The notes under the pieces are model-generated. The model had not been told where the DNA came from, made no database searches, and was given only the letters and a program-made list of their open reading frames with translations. A stretch of 64,000 nt of DNA. It comes from Dokdonella sp. Lineage in GTDB: Bacteria; Pseudomonadota; Gammaproteobacteria; Xanthomonadales; Rhodanobacteraceae. The position numbers and the translations under genes are program-made. How positions within the stretch are numbered: the first letter of the stretch is position 1; each line of letters starts with the position of its first letter. The stretch is taken from positions 536,981 to 600,980 of the forward strand of contig JAHCAR010000001.1 in NCBI GenBank assembly GCA_019634795.1, read 5' to 3'. Shown piece after piece: positions 22,284-32,908 of the stretch.

Positions 22284-22584
22284 CGCTAGGGAGGGTCTGA
22301 TCAAGTAGCAAAGTCGTCATGGCGTTCAGAAGGTTTTCCACATGTGCCGCGTGGCGAAGTGAAGGCTGGTTGCCTTGACGAGGCGCGCGGTGCATGTGGG
22401 GAGCCTTCTGGACGCCACCTTTTCACCATCCAATCAATCGGTTAGGCGACGCCTGCCTGCGCGCAGATCAGATCTTTGTTGCGCCGACTTGAAAGACGGC
22501 CAGTCTGTCTGCGTCGACGCGTCGCGATCTGCACACAGGCAGGCGTCGTGACGACTTTGCTACTTGATCAGACCCTCCCTAGCG
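22284..22584. mobile_element. MITE-like element with 36-bp perfect terminal inverted repeats
   Basis: Positions 22284-22319 (CGCTAGGGAGGGTCTGATCA and on) are the exact reverse complement of 22549-22584. Inside are two more imperfect inverted pairs: 22319-22345 with the GCATGTGGGGAGCC..GGACGCC arm near 22391-22420, and CGACGCCTGCCTG (about 22447) with CAGGCAGGCGTCG (about 22536). No coding frame is present. CTAG at 22286-22289 and 22579-22582 could be a 4-bp target duplication, giving an element of 289 bp with 30-bp ends GGAGGGTCTGATCAAG. CTAG targets and such ends are reminiscent of IS5-group elements (inference). It lies between convergent nadE and bamD. Confidence 0.75.
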
Positions 22585-22597
22585 GACCCGGGCCCGG

Positions 22598-23461
22598 TCA
22601 GTCGTTCTTGACCACCGATTTGGCGCCGCGGTTCGAGAGCGGAATCAGCTTCCACCAGTTCGAACGCCAGGACGGCCAGTCGCCGGACAGCGAGGCATGG
22701 TTCGGAAAGTTCAGCTTAAGCACGCGCTCGGCATCCGCCGAGAGCTTGTCCTGGTCGAGTTCGTGGTAGCACTTGACCAGGATCGCCAGGGCATCGGCGA
22801 CCTGGCGTGACTGGTCGTAGGTCTCGATGATCGCCTTGGCCCGGTTGGCCGCGCCGACGTAGGCGCCCTTGCGCAGATAGAACAGCGCCACGTTGAGCTC
22901 GGACTGGGCCATGCCGTCGCGCAGGAAGATCATGCGCTGCTTCGCATCGGGCGCGTAGCGGCTGTCCGGGTGGCGCTTGATCAGGGCCGCGAAGTCGTCG
23001 AACGACTGGCGCACGAAGGCCTGGTCGCGCTGGGTCATGTCGAGCCCGGCGTAGCGCTCGAGAATGCCTTCCTCGCGATCGAAATTGATCAGTCCGCGCA
23101 GGTAGAACGCGTAATCGATGTGCTTGTGTGCCGGGTAGGTCTTGATGAAGCGGTTGATCGTCGAGTAGGCCTCGTCCGGCTTGTTCATCTTGTACTGGGC
23201 ATAGGCCTGGTCGAGCTGGGCCTGCTCGGTGTAGGGGCCGAACGGAAAGCGGCCGATCAGTCGCGCAAACGTCTTGTTGGCGCGTTCGTAATTGCCTTTT
23301 TCGATATCCAGCTTGCCCTTTTCGTAGAGCTGTTCGACCGCAAGCGTCTCCAGCGGGTCGGCTTTCTTCTTGCCGAAAAACGAGCAGCCGGCGACCAGGG
23401 TGACGGCGAGGAGGACAACGACGAGACGGGAAATGACCCGGAACTGACGGGAAACTCGCAT
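22598..23461 (-). CDS. bamD: BamD, outer-membrane assembly lipoprotein
   Basis: Essential lipoprotein of the BAM complex that inserts beta-barrel proteins into the outer membrane. 287 residues. The signal sequence ends in a lipobox LVAGC (Cys26), followed by TPR repeats: LYEKGKLDIEKGNYERANKTFARLIGRFPFGPYTEQAQLDQAYAQYKMNKPDEA is the canonical BamD start. The C-terminal extension beyond the last TPR is short and basic. The start ATG at 23461 is the only one compatible with the signal peptide, and no clear ribosome site precedes it. Divergent from rluD (102-base gap), an arrangement conserved in gammaproteobacteria. Confidence 0.95.
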   Translation of the reverse strand: MRVSRQFRVISRLVVVLLAVTLVAGCSFFGKKKADPLETLAVEQLYEKGKLDIEKGNYERANKTFARLIGRFPFGPYTEQAQLDQAYAQYKMNKPDEAYSTINRFIKTYPAHKHIDYAFYLRGLINFDREEGILERYAGLDMTQRDQAFVRQSFDDFAALIKRHPDSRYAPDAKQRMIFLRDGMAQSELNVALFYLRKGAYVGAANRAKAIIETYDQSRQVADALAILVKCYHELDQDKLSADAERVLKLNFPNHASLSGDWPSWRSNWWKLIPLSNRGAKSVVKND

Positions 23462-23563
23462 GCGGAGGGGGGCTCTGCGATGATGGTGGACGGCGATCAT
23501 ACCGCAGACGCCATGGACGCCGGAAACCTGCGTCAACCCGACCCGAACTCCTGATTGACGCAC

Positions 23564-24517
23564 ATGAACCAAGCCCAACCCACGCTGAATGCGAGCATTC
23601 CGGTCGAATCGGCCGGCCGTCGCCTCGACGCCGCCCTGGCCGACCTGTTTCCGGATTTCTCGCGCTCGCGCCTGAGTGCCTGGATCAAGGCCGGCGATGT
23701 CCTGCTCGACGGCGAGCAGGTGGTGCCGCGGCATATCGTCCACGGCGGCGAATCGGTGGTCCTCAACGCACGCATGCAACGCGAAGTCAGCGCAGCGCCG
23801 GAGAACATCGAACTCGACATCCGTTACGAGGATGAAGACGTCATCGTCGTCAACAAGCCAGCCGGCCTGATCGTGCATCCGGGCGCCGGCAACCCCGACG
23901 GCACGCTGCAGAACGCCCTGCTCCACCACGAACCCGAACTGGTCGGTATTCCGCGCGCCGGACTCGTGCACCGGCTCGACAAGAACACCTCGGGCCTGAT
24001 GGTCGTTGCGCGCAGCCTGCGCGCACACACCAGCCTGGTCGAACAGCTCTCGGCGCGCAGCGTGCATCGCCAGTACGAGGCCCTGGTCTACGGGCCGATG
24101 GTCTCGGGCGGCCGCATCGACAAGCCGATCGGCCGCCACCCGGTCGACCGGCTCAAGCAGGCCGTGCGCGAGGACGGTCGCGAGGCAGTCACCCACTACC
24201 GGGTGCGCGAGCGCTTCCGCGCCATGACCCTGGTCGAGTGCCGCCTCGAAACCGGCCGCACCCACCAGATCCGCGTGCACCTGGCCTCGATCCGGCATCC
24301 GATCGTCGGCGACCTCGCCTACGGCAACCTGCGCCTGCCCAAGGGCGCGACCGCCGAGCTGATCGAGGCCCTGCAGGGCTTCCGCCGCCAGGCCCTGCAT
24401 GCCGAGCGCCTCGAGTTCACGCATCCGGCCAATGCCGAGGCCATGGCCTTCGAGGTCGCACGACCGGCCGACATGACCGCCCTGATCGATACCGTGCGCG
24501 CCGACTCGCAGGCCTGA
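23564..24517 (+). CDS. rluD: RluD, 23S rRNA pseudouridine synthase
   Basis: Makes pseudouridines 1911, 1915 and 1917 in helix 69 of 23S rRNA (E. coli numbering). 317 residues: S4 RNA-binding domain (about 14-74), then the RluA-type catalytic domain with [15 protein letters not shown] (catalytic Asp139) and [21 protein letters not shown] three codons upstream (23555) is an alternative start. The gene is divergent from bamD and followed after 7 bases by pgeF, the standard bamD / rluD-pgeF layout, so rluD and pgeF form an operon. Confidence 0.96.
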   Translation: MNQAQPTLNASIPVESAGRRLDAALADLFPDFSRSRLSAWIKAGDVLLDGEQVVPRHIVHGGESVVLNARMQREVSAAPENIELDIRYEDEDVIVVNKPAGLIVHPGAGNPDGTLQNALLHHEPELVGIPRAGLVHRLDKNTSGLMVVARSLRAHTSLVEQLSARSVHRQYEALVYGPMVSGGRIDKPIGRHPVDRLKQAVREDGREAVTHYRVRERFRAMTLVECRLETGRTHQIRVHLASIRHPIVGDLAYGNLRLPKGATAELIEALQGFRRQALHAERLEFTHPANAEAMAFEVARPADMTALIDTVRADSQA

Positions 24518-24524
24518 TTCGGGC

Positions 24525-25274
24525 ATGGGCGGCGGCGCGAACTGGCTGGTACCCGATTGGCCCGTGCCGCGCGGTGTGCACGCACGGGTCACCACGCGGC
24601 AGATGGCCGGGCACTCGCTGGCGCCGTTCGATTCCCTCAACCTCGGCGATCGCTGCGGTGACGAGGCCGTGGCGGTCAGCGCGAATCGCGCGGCCGTGGT
24701 CGACCTGCTCGGACTGCCGGCCGCCCCCTGCTGGCTGCGCCAAGTCCACGGCCGCGGCGTCTGGGTCGCAGATTCGCCCGTGCAGCCGGTCGATCCGCCT
24801 GAGGCCGATGCAGCCGTCACGTCGCACAGCGGACAGGTTCTCGCCGTGCTGACTGCCGACTGCCTGCCGGTCCTGTTCTGCGCCGACGACGGCAGCGAGG
24901 TCGCGGTCGCCCATGCGGGCTGGCGCGGACTCGCTGCCGGCGTCATCGAGGCAACCCTGGCCAGGATGCGGAGCCGGCCCTCGGCCATCCTGGCCTGGCT
25001 CGGTCCGGCCATCGGCCCGGCTTCCTACGAAGTGGGCGACGAGGTTCGCGAGGCGTTTGTCGACGCCGATGCCGAAGCAGGCGATGCCTTCGCGGCCACG
25101 CGACCCGGGCACTGGCGCTGCGACCTCTGCCGGCTGGCCCGACTGCGCCTGTCCGCCAGCGGGGTGCAGCAGATCGACGGCGGCGGTTTCGATACGCGGA
25201 GCGATCCGCGCTTCTATTCGTACCGGCGCGATCCGCGCTGCGGGCGCTTCGCCAGCCTGATCTGGAAGGACTGA
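24525..25274 (+). CDS. pgeF: PgeF, laccase-domain protein (peptidoglycan editing / purine nucleoside phosphorylase-like)
   Basis: YfiH/LACC1-family enzyme of 249 residues. E. coli YfiH prevents misincorporation of serine in peptidoglycan precursors, and relatives show purine nucleoside deaminase/phosphorylase activity. The metal-site residues of the family are visible: H75 (RQVHGRGVW), C113 (TADCLPVLFC) and H130 (VAHAGWRGLA), plus the C-terminal FYSYRRD. The gene starts 7 bases after rluD stops, so it is cotranscribed. Confidence 0.93.
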   Translation: MGGGANWLVPDWPVPRGVHARVTTRQMAGHSLAPFDSLNLGDRCGDEAVAVSANRAAVVDLLGLPAAPCWLRQVHGRGVWVADSPVQPVDPPEADAAVTSHSGQVLAVLTADCLPVLFCADDGSEVAVAHAGWRGLAAGVIEATLARMRSRPSAILAWLGPAIGPASYEVGDEVREAFVDADAEAGDAFAATRPGHWRCDLCRLARLRLSASGVQQIDGGGFDTRSDPRFYSYRRDPRCGRFASLIWKD

Positions 25275-25440
25275 ACCGACGCCCCGGCCCCGCTTCGTCG
25301 CCCCGACCGGCTGCAGCCCCCGGCGGTCGTCGGATCAGCCACCGGCAACGGGCAGATTGGCCTAATGTGAACTTGCGCATGTCCTCGCCGCCGCCGTGGG
25401 CGTAGGGTGGAGTTCTCATTCGGTGCACAGGGGCAAGCCG

Positions 25441-26463
25441 ATGAAACTTCCGATGAGCCTGTTGCCGCTCGCGATCTGCGCCGCCAGCGCCATCGGCGCC
25501 GAGGTCACGGTCAAGAACGATTCGCTGGTCGACAACTCCAGCGCCATCATCGAGGCCGGTTTCGTCATCGGCGAAAAGGGCGCGAGCTGGCTGACCTCCC
25601 CATGTGACGGCAATATCGTCGCCGTCCAGGTGCTCTGGCTCTCGGCCGCCGGCAACACCGGCCAGACCCTCGGCGGTTCGATCGAGATCTATCGATCTGG
25701 CAGCTTCCCGACGCCCGGGACACTGGCCCAGCAGATCAACGGTCCGCTGCTGAGCGACGGGGTGATCAACGAATACCGCTATCTGGACGACAACAACACG
25801 ATTCCGCTCGTCGTTCCGGTAGCCGCCAACGAGACATTCGTCGTCGCCTATGTATTCGATGCCAACCCACCGATGTCGGGTCCAAGCCTGGTGGTCGATG
25901 CGAACGGCATCGTCGCCGCCCGGAATGCGATTTACGCGAACATCGGCGGCTCGTTCTTCTGGTTTTCCTCGGAAACCTTCACGGTCCCGGGCGACTGGGT
26001 GATCCGCGCCGTGGTCGACTGCCAGGCTGGCGGCAGCAGCGCCGACGTGGCCACGGCGATCACGACCAGTCCGTCGCTGTACACGCCGGGCGCAGCGATC
26101 AGCCACACGATCACGATCAGCAACGCCGGGCCGGACGCGGCGCCGAGCGTGGTCGTCGTCGACGCCTTCCCGGGCGCCTACACCGGGGTCACCTGGAGTT
26201 GCGCGGCCAGCGGCGGCGCCACCTGCACCTCCGGCGGCAGCGGCAACATCTCGCAGGTGGTCAGCCTGCCCAATGCGGCCGAGGTCACCTACACCGTCAA
26301 CGCCACTGTTGCCGGCGCCACCAGCGGTATCCTGTCGAACACGGTGACGGCGGTGGTCAATGCACCGACCACCGACCCGAATTCGGCCAACAACTCGGCG
26401 ACCGCGAACACGGCACCGCTGGCCGACCGGATTTTCGCCGACGGTTTCGAAGCGCCGCCATGA
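25441..26463 (+). CDS. Secreted DUF11-domain protein with FADGFE C-terminal tail
   Basis: Exported protein of 340 residues. The signal peptide occupies residues 1-20 (MKLPMSLLPLAICAASAIGA). Residues about 21-195 are a beta-rich region of unrecognised family. About 200-320 form a DUF11/conserved-repeat domain (DVATAITTSPSLYTPGAAISHTITISNAGPDAAP, then SANNSATAN). The last residues are LADRIFADGFEAPP. I have the impression that IFxDGFE endings recur on secreted proteins in this order, which would suggest a sorting or processing tag (inference). No enzymatic motif. The start was chosen at the ATG giving a clean signal peptide. Confidence 0.82.
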   Translation: MKLPMSLLPLAICAASAIGAEVTVKNDSLVDNSSAIIEAGFVIGEKGASWLTSPCDGNIVAVQVLWLSAAGNTGQTLGGSIEIYRSGSFPTPGTLAQQINGPLLSDGVINEYRYLDDNNTIPLVVPVAANETFVVAYVFDANPPMSGPSLVVDANGIVAARNAIYANIGGSFFWFSSETFTVPGDWVIRAVVDCQAGGSSADVATAITTSPSLYTPGAAISHTITISNAGPDAAPSVVVVDAFPGAYTGVTWSCAASGGATCTSGGSGNISQVVSLPNAAEVTYTVNATVAGATSGILSNTVTAVVNAPTTDPNSANNSATANTAPLADRIFADGFEAPP

Positions 26464-26631
26464 GGACAGGGGCTCGCACGGCCTCGAGGCGGCTCGCAAC
26501 TGCAACCTGAACCATGCCGCAGAGAGCCGCTTTCGACCCCTGCCGGAACCCTGCGGCCGCTGAATGCTTTGCCTTAAAGGGCGCCGCGGATTAACCTTGT
26601 GCGTCGCGACGGACACGCACCGAACGAGCGC

Positions 26632-28050
26632 ATGAGCAAACAATTCGCACTGGTAATCGATGATGAGCGGGATATCCGCGAGCTGCTGACCCTCACCCTG
26701 GGCCGGATGGGGCTCGTCGTCGAGACCGCGGCCACGGTCAGCGAGGCCAAGCAGCGCCTCGCCGAAAACCGCTATGCACTGTGCTTCACCGACATGCGCC
26801 TGCCCGACGGTACCGGCCACGAGGTCATCGAACTGATCGCCGCCCAGTACCCGGACACCCCGGTCGCCATGATCACCGCCTACGGCAATGTCGATGCAGC
26901 CGTGGTCGCGCTCAAGGCCGGCGCCTTCGATTTCGTCTCCAAACCGGTCGACATCAACGTGCTGCGCCGGCTCGTGCAGACCGCGCTGCGCCTGTCCGAG
27001 GAGAAAAAGGCGACCGTCGATGCCAGCAGCGCCAAGCTGATCGGCGAATCGCAGCCGATGAAGGAATTGCGCGCCACGATCGCCAAGGTCGCGCGCAGCC
27101 AGGCGCCGGTCTACGTCGCCGGTGAATCGGGCGTCGGCAAGGAACTGGCGTCGCGCCTGATCCACGAACTGGGTCCGCGTGCATCGGCCGCCTTCGTGCC
27201 GGTCAACTGCGGTGCAATTCCATCGGAACTGATGGAAAGCGAATTCTTCGGCCACCGCAAGGGCAGCTTCACCGGCGCCCATGCTGACAAGGAAGGCCTG
27301 TTCCAGGCCGCCGATGGCGGCACCCTGTTTCTTGACGAGGTCGCCGAACTGCCGCTGCACATGCAGGTCAAGCTGCTGCGCGTGATCCAGGAAAAGGCCG
27401 TACGCCCGATCGGCGCGCGCGCCGAAGTGGCGGTCGACGTGCGCATCCTCTCGGCCACGCACAAGAACCTGGCCCGCCTCGTCGATCTCGGCTCGTTCCG
27501 CCAGGATCTGTTCTACCGGATCAACGTGATCGAGCTGCGCGTGCCGCCGCTGCGCGAGCGCCGCGATGACATCCCGCTGCTGGCCAGCCGCATCCTCGAC
27601 CGCCTCGGCCGCGAGGCCGATCGCGCACCGGCGCGGCTGACCCCCGATGCGCTGAAGGCCCTGCAGGCCTACGAATTCCCCGGCAACGTGCGTGAACTCG
27701 AAAACATCCTCGAACGTGCCGTGGCCCTCTGCGAGGACGGCTCGATCAGCGCCGAGGACATGCGCCTGATCGCCCGACCGCCGGCGGCGATGCAGGAACC
27801 GGCCGCCACCACGCAAGCGCCCGCCTACCGGCCTCCCGCGCCACAGGCGCCCGCATCGGAAGCGCCCGGCGTCATGCTGCCCGATTCGGCCTACAGCGGC
27901 GACCTTGCCGCCACCGTCGCCGAAACCGAGCGCGCCGTGATCACCAAGGCGCTCGAGGCGACCCGCTGGAACCGTACGGCCGCCGCCAAACAGCTCGGCC
28001 TGACCCTGCGCCAGTTGCGCTACCGCCTCGAAAAGCTCGGCATCGAGTAG
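26632..28050 (+). CDS. pilR: PilR-like sigma-54-dependent response regulator
   Basis: NtrC-class activator of 472 residues. Receiver domain with acidic pair D10/D11, phospho-acceptor D54 (FTDMRLPDG), T84 and K104. AAA+ sigma-54 interaction domain with Walker A GESGVGKE (164-171) and the sigma-54 loop GSFTGA (211-216). Fis-type HTH at the C-terminus (WNRTAAAKQLGLTLRQLRYRLEKL). The RLPDG receiver motif and FFGHRKGSFTGA fit PilR, the partner of PilS in pilin transcription. The assignment as PilR rather than another NtrC-like regulator leans on the nearby pilS (13471-15108). The 168 bases upstream hold no gene. Confidence 0.82.
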   Translation: MSKQFALVIDDERDIRELLTLTLGRMGLVVETAATVSEAKQRLAENRYALCFTDMRLPDGTGHEVIELIAAQYPDTPVAMITAYGNVDAAVVALKAGAFDFVSKPVDINVLRRLVQTALRLSEEKKATVDASSAKLIGESQPMKELRATIAKVARSQAPVYVAGESGVGKELASRLIHELGPRASAAFVPVNCGAIPSELMESEFFGHRKGSFTGAHADKEGLFQAADGGTLFLDEVAELPLHMQVKLLRVIQEKAVRPIGARAEVAVDVRILSATHKNLARLVDLGSFRQDLFYRINVIELRVPPLRERRDDIPLLASRILDRLGREADRAPARLTPDALKALQAYEFPGNVRELENILERAVALCEDGSISAEDMRLIARPPAAMQEPAATTQAPAYRPPAPQAPASEAPGVMLPDSAYSGDLAATVAETERAVITKALEATRWNRTAAAKQLGLTLRQLRYRLEKLGIE

Positions 28051-28084
28051 TCCGCGAGGCAGGAACGGAAACCCGCGGGCCCTT

Positions 28085-28790
28085 GACGCCGGATGCCGTT
28101 CGTCAAACCGCGGCAAACCGCATCGCGGCTGAAGCCAACAACGAAGCGGAAACGCGAGGACTGTGATCGAAGCCCGCGCCACCCGACCGGCCCTTCGTAG
28201 GAGCGCCTTCAGGGGCGATGCTCTTCGGCAAGATCCGGGGAAAAGGCCTCGCGGCTGAAGCCGCTCCTACAACGAAGCGGAAACGCATTGGCGCTTATCG
28301 ACGCCCGCGTCGCCCGACCAGCCCTTCGTAGGAGCGCCTTCAGGCGCGATGCTCTTCGGCAAAATCCGGGGAAAAGGCATCGCGGCAAAAGCCGCTTCCA
28401 ACAACGAAGCGGAAACGCATTGGCGCTTATCGACGCCCGCGTCGCCCGACCGGCCCTTCGTAGGAGCGCCTTCAGGCGCGATGCTCTTCGGCAAAATCCG
28501 GGGAAAAGGCATCGCGGCTAAAGCCGCTCCAACAACGAAGCGGAAACGCATCGCCGGTCATCGACACCCGCGTCGCCCGACCGGCCCTTCGTAGGAGCGC
28601 CTTCAGGCGCGATGCTCTTCGGCAAGAGTCGGGGAAAAGGCATCGCGGCAAGAGCCGCTTCCAACAACGAAGCGGAAACGCGAGAACCGTGATCGAAGCC
28701 CGCGCCGGCAGGTCGCACGCTCTTGTAGGAAGAACCTTCAGGTTCGATGCCCTTCGTCAAAACCACGGCCTACGCACCGAGCGGCAACGC
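28085..28790. repeat. Tandem array of ~131-bp units made of paired GTAG-type palindromes
   Basis: Four clear units begin at 28191, 28322, 28454 and 28585 (spacing 131, 132, 131), each starting CCCTTCGTAGGAGCGCCTTC. Each contains two opposed GTAG palindromes (TAGGAGCGCCTTCAGGCGCG and the complementary arm TCGCGGCTGAAGCCGCTCC) separated by CTCTTCGGCAAAATCCGGGG. Degenerate half units flank the array at 28085-28190 and 28717-28790. This fills the 770-base pilR to hydroxylase gap. Open frames inside it run through the repeats and are not genes. Confidence 0.92.
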
Positions 28791-28820
28791 ACCAGGCATG
28801 CACCGCGTGGCCGATAGCCC

Positions 28821-29360
28821 CTATCGCCGCCGAGGCGGGCGATGCCGGGTCCCGAGCAGGTGATCCCACAACGAAGTGGTGACACCGAAGTTGCGATCGG
28901 GCAAATGGTGGTGGACGTGATGGCGCGCCGCCCACTGGCGCATCCAGGGTTGCCGGAAGCGCGTGGCGTGGATGGTGAAATGACTGAGCCCGTAGGCCAC
29001 GTAACCGAATCCGATCGAGCCACCGAGCAGGCAGGCGTGCGCGGTCGGCATGAGCAGGGCAAAGACGACCACGAGTCCGAGCAGCAGGCAGGCCGGCAGG
29101 AAGAACGGCAGCGCATCGTAACCGTGCGGATCACGATGGTGCGCGTCGTGCCCGCGCCGATACATCGAGTCGGGGCCATGGAAGATCCAGCGATGGAACA
29201 GGTACTCGATGAAGCTGAACACGAACAGGCCGGCCAGGACCGTACCGAACGCGCCGACCCGGGAGCCATGACCAAGTCGCATCCCGGCCGCCAGCAGCGC
29301 CGCCGACAGGCCGATCGTGAAGGCGAATTCGAGCCAGTAGTTGGTCCGCGTCGACGACAT
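28821..29360 (-). CDS. Fatty acid hydroxylase / sterol desaturase-superfamily membrane protein
   Basis: Membrane di-iron enzyme family member of 179 residues. The histidine clusters that bind iron are present: FHRWIFH (about 55-61), HDAHHRDPH (about 71-79), then HFTIHATRF and HHVHHHLPDRNFG near the C-terminus. About four hydrophobic segments. The family includes fatty acid 2-hydroxylases, sterol desaturases and carotenoid hydroxylases, and the substrate is not evident. An ATG start at 29360 is used. The frame stays open upstream without a good start, so a slightly longer protein is possible. Confidence 0.82.
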   Translation of the reverse strand: MSSTRTNYWLEFAFTIGLSAALLAAGMRLGHGSRVGAFGTVLAGLFVFSFIEYLFHRWIFHGPDSMYRRGHDAHHRDPHGYDALPFFLPACLLLGLVVVFALLMPTAHACLLGGSIGFGYVAYGLSHFTIHATRFRQPWMRQWAARHHVHHHLPDRNFGVTTSLWDHLLGTRHRPPRRR

Positions 29361-29670
29361 GCGGATGATCGCGTCGAGCAGGTTCGGGCCGAGCCGGCGC
29401 AGGCCCGCCAGCAGCGTGCCTGCAGCAGAGGGGCCGGAATTGCGCGTTCGAATGTTCAGGGCGTCGACCGATGCGGCAGGGGTGGAAGGGCAATACGGCC
29501 GGGTACAGGCGACCCGCCGGCCCCATTATGACAATTCCGCGAAAGGCTGCATGGCCTGGCGTTAAAAAGACCTGCGTCCGTTCGGCCCGGGCGGCGGCAA
29601 ACCCGCATCCGGCATTCCACCGACAGAGGCGGGCGGCGGCAAAGCACGGTATCATGGCCGCCGTTACACG

Positions 29671-29875
29671 CGGTGGGAGAAGCGGAACGGGACCGGCGGC
29701 GGGAAACCTCCTGCATGCCGTTCGCGCCGCTGCCGAAGGCGCAACGCCCGTAATCGCTCAGGCCCCGATACCTCCGCGCGCAGACAACTCTGGAGAGTCC
29801 GGTTCGAACCGGCGCCGAAGGGGCAAGAAGCGGGGCTCCGCTTCCAAACTCTCAGGCAAAAGGACAGAGGGGCGC
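29671..29875 (+). promoter_or_regulatory. Tandem glycine riboswitch upstream of gcvP
   Basis: Two glycine aptamers in series. The first, about 29671-29772, has GGGAGAAGCGG, GCTGCCGAAGGCGCAA and GCTCAGGCCCCGATACC. The second, about 29789-29875, has CTGGAGAGTCCGG, GCGCCGAAGGGGCAAG, then CTCTCAGGCAAAAGGACAGA, the diagnostic 3' core. The second ends about 42 bases before the gcvP start. Glycine binding would be expected to switch gcvP on. I could not decide whether control is by termination or translation. Positions 29361-29670 upstream show no gene and should contain the promoter. Confidence 0.92.
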
Positions 29876-29916
29876 CCAGCGTGCGGCTTCGCGCGCGAAC
29901 TTCGGACGCACCCACC

Positions 29917-32823
<2,907 letters not shown>

Positions 32824-32844
32824 GCCGGCATCGGCCGAAACTGG

Positions 32845-32870
32845 AAGGCCCCGCATTGCGGGGCCTTTTT
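32845..32870 (+). terminator. Rho-independent terminator after gcvP
   Basis: AAGGCCCCGC (32845-32854) pairs perfectly with 32858-32867 around a 3-base loop, followed on the plus strand by a T-run. It starts 22 bases past the gcvP stop. The hairpin may also serve the converging aminopeptidase gene. Confidence 0.9.
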
Positions 32871-32908
32871 CGTTTCAGCGCTGCCCGTCGGGCAAGGCCG
32901 CCAGGCGC

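Noticed and set aside
22598-25012. The bamD frame extends upstream to an 804-residue protein.
   Set aside because: The extension is antisense to rluD and pgeF. The real protein starts at 23461 with a lipoprotein signal.
24943-28182. A 1079-codon open frame on the minus strand.
   Set aside because: It lies opposite pgeF, the DUF11 gene and pilR, has no domain, and reflects GC-rich antisense bias.
28085-28790. Regular repeats could be a CRISPR array.
   Set aside because: Units are about 131 bp and nearly identical throughout, with no unique spacers and no cas genes.
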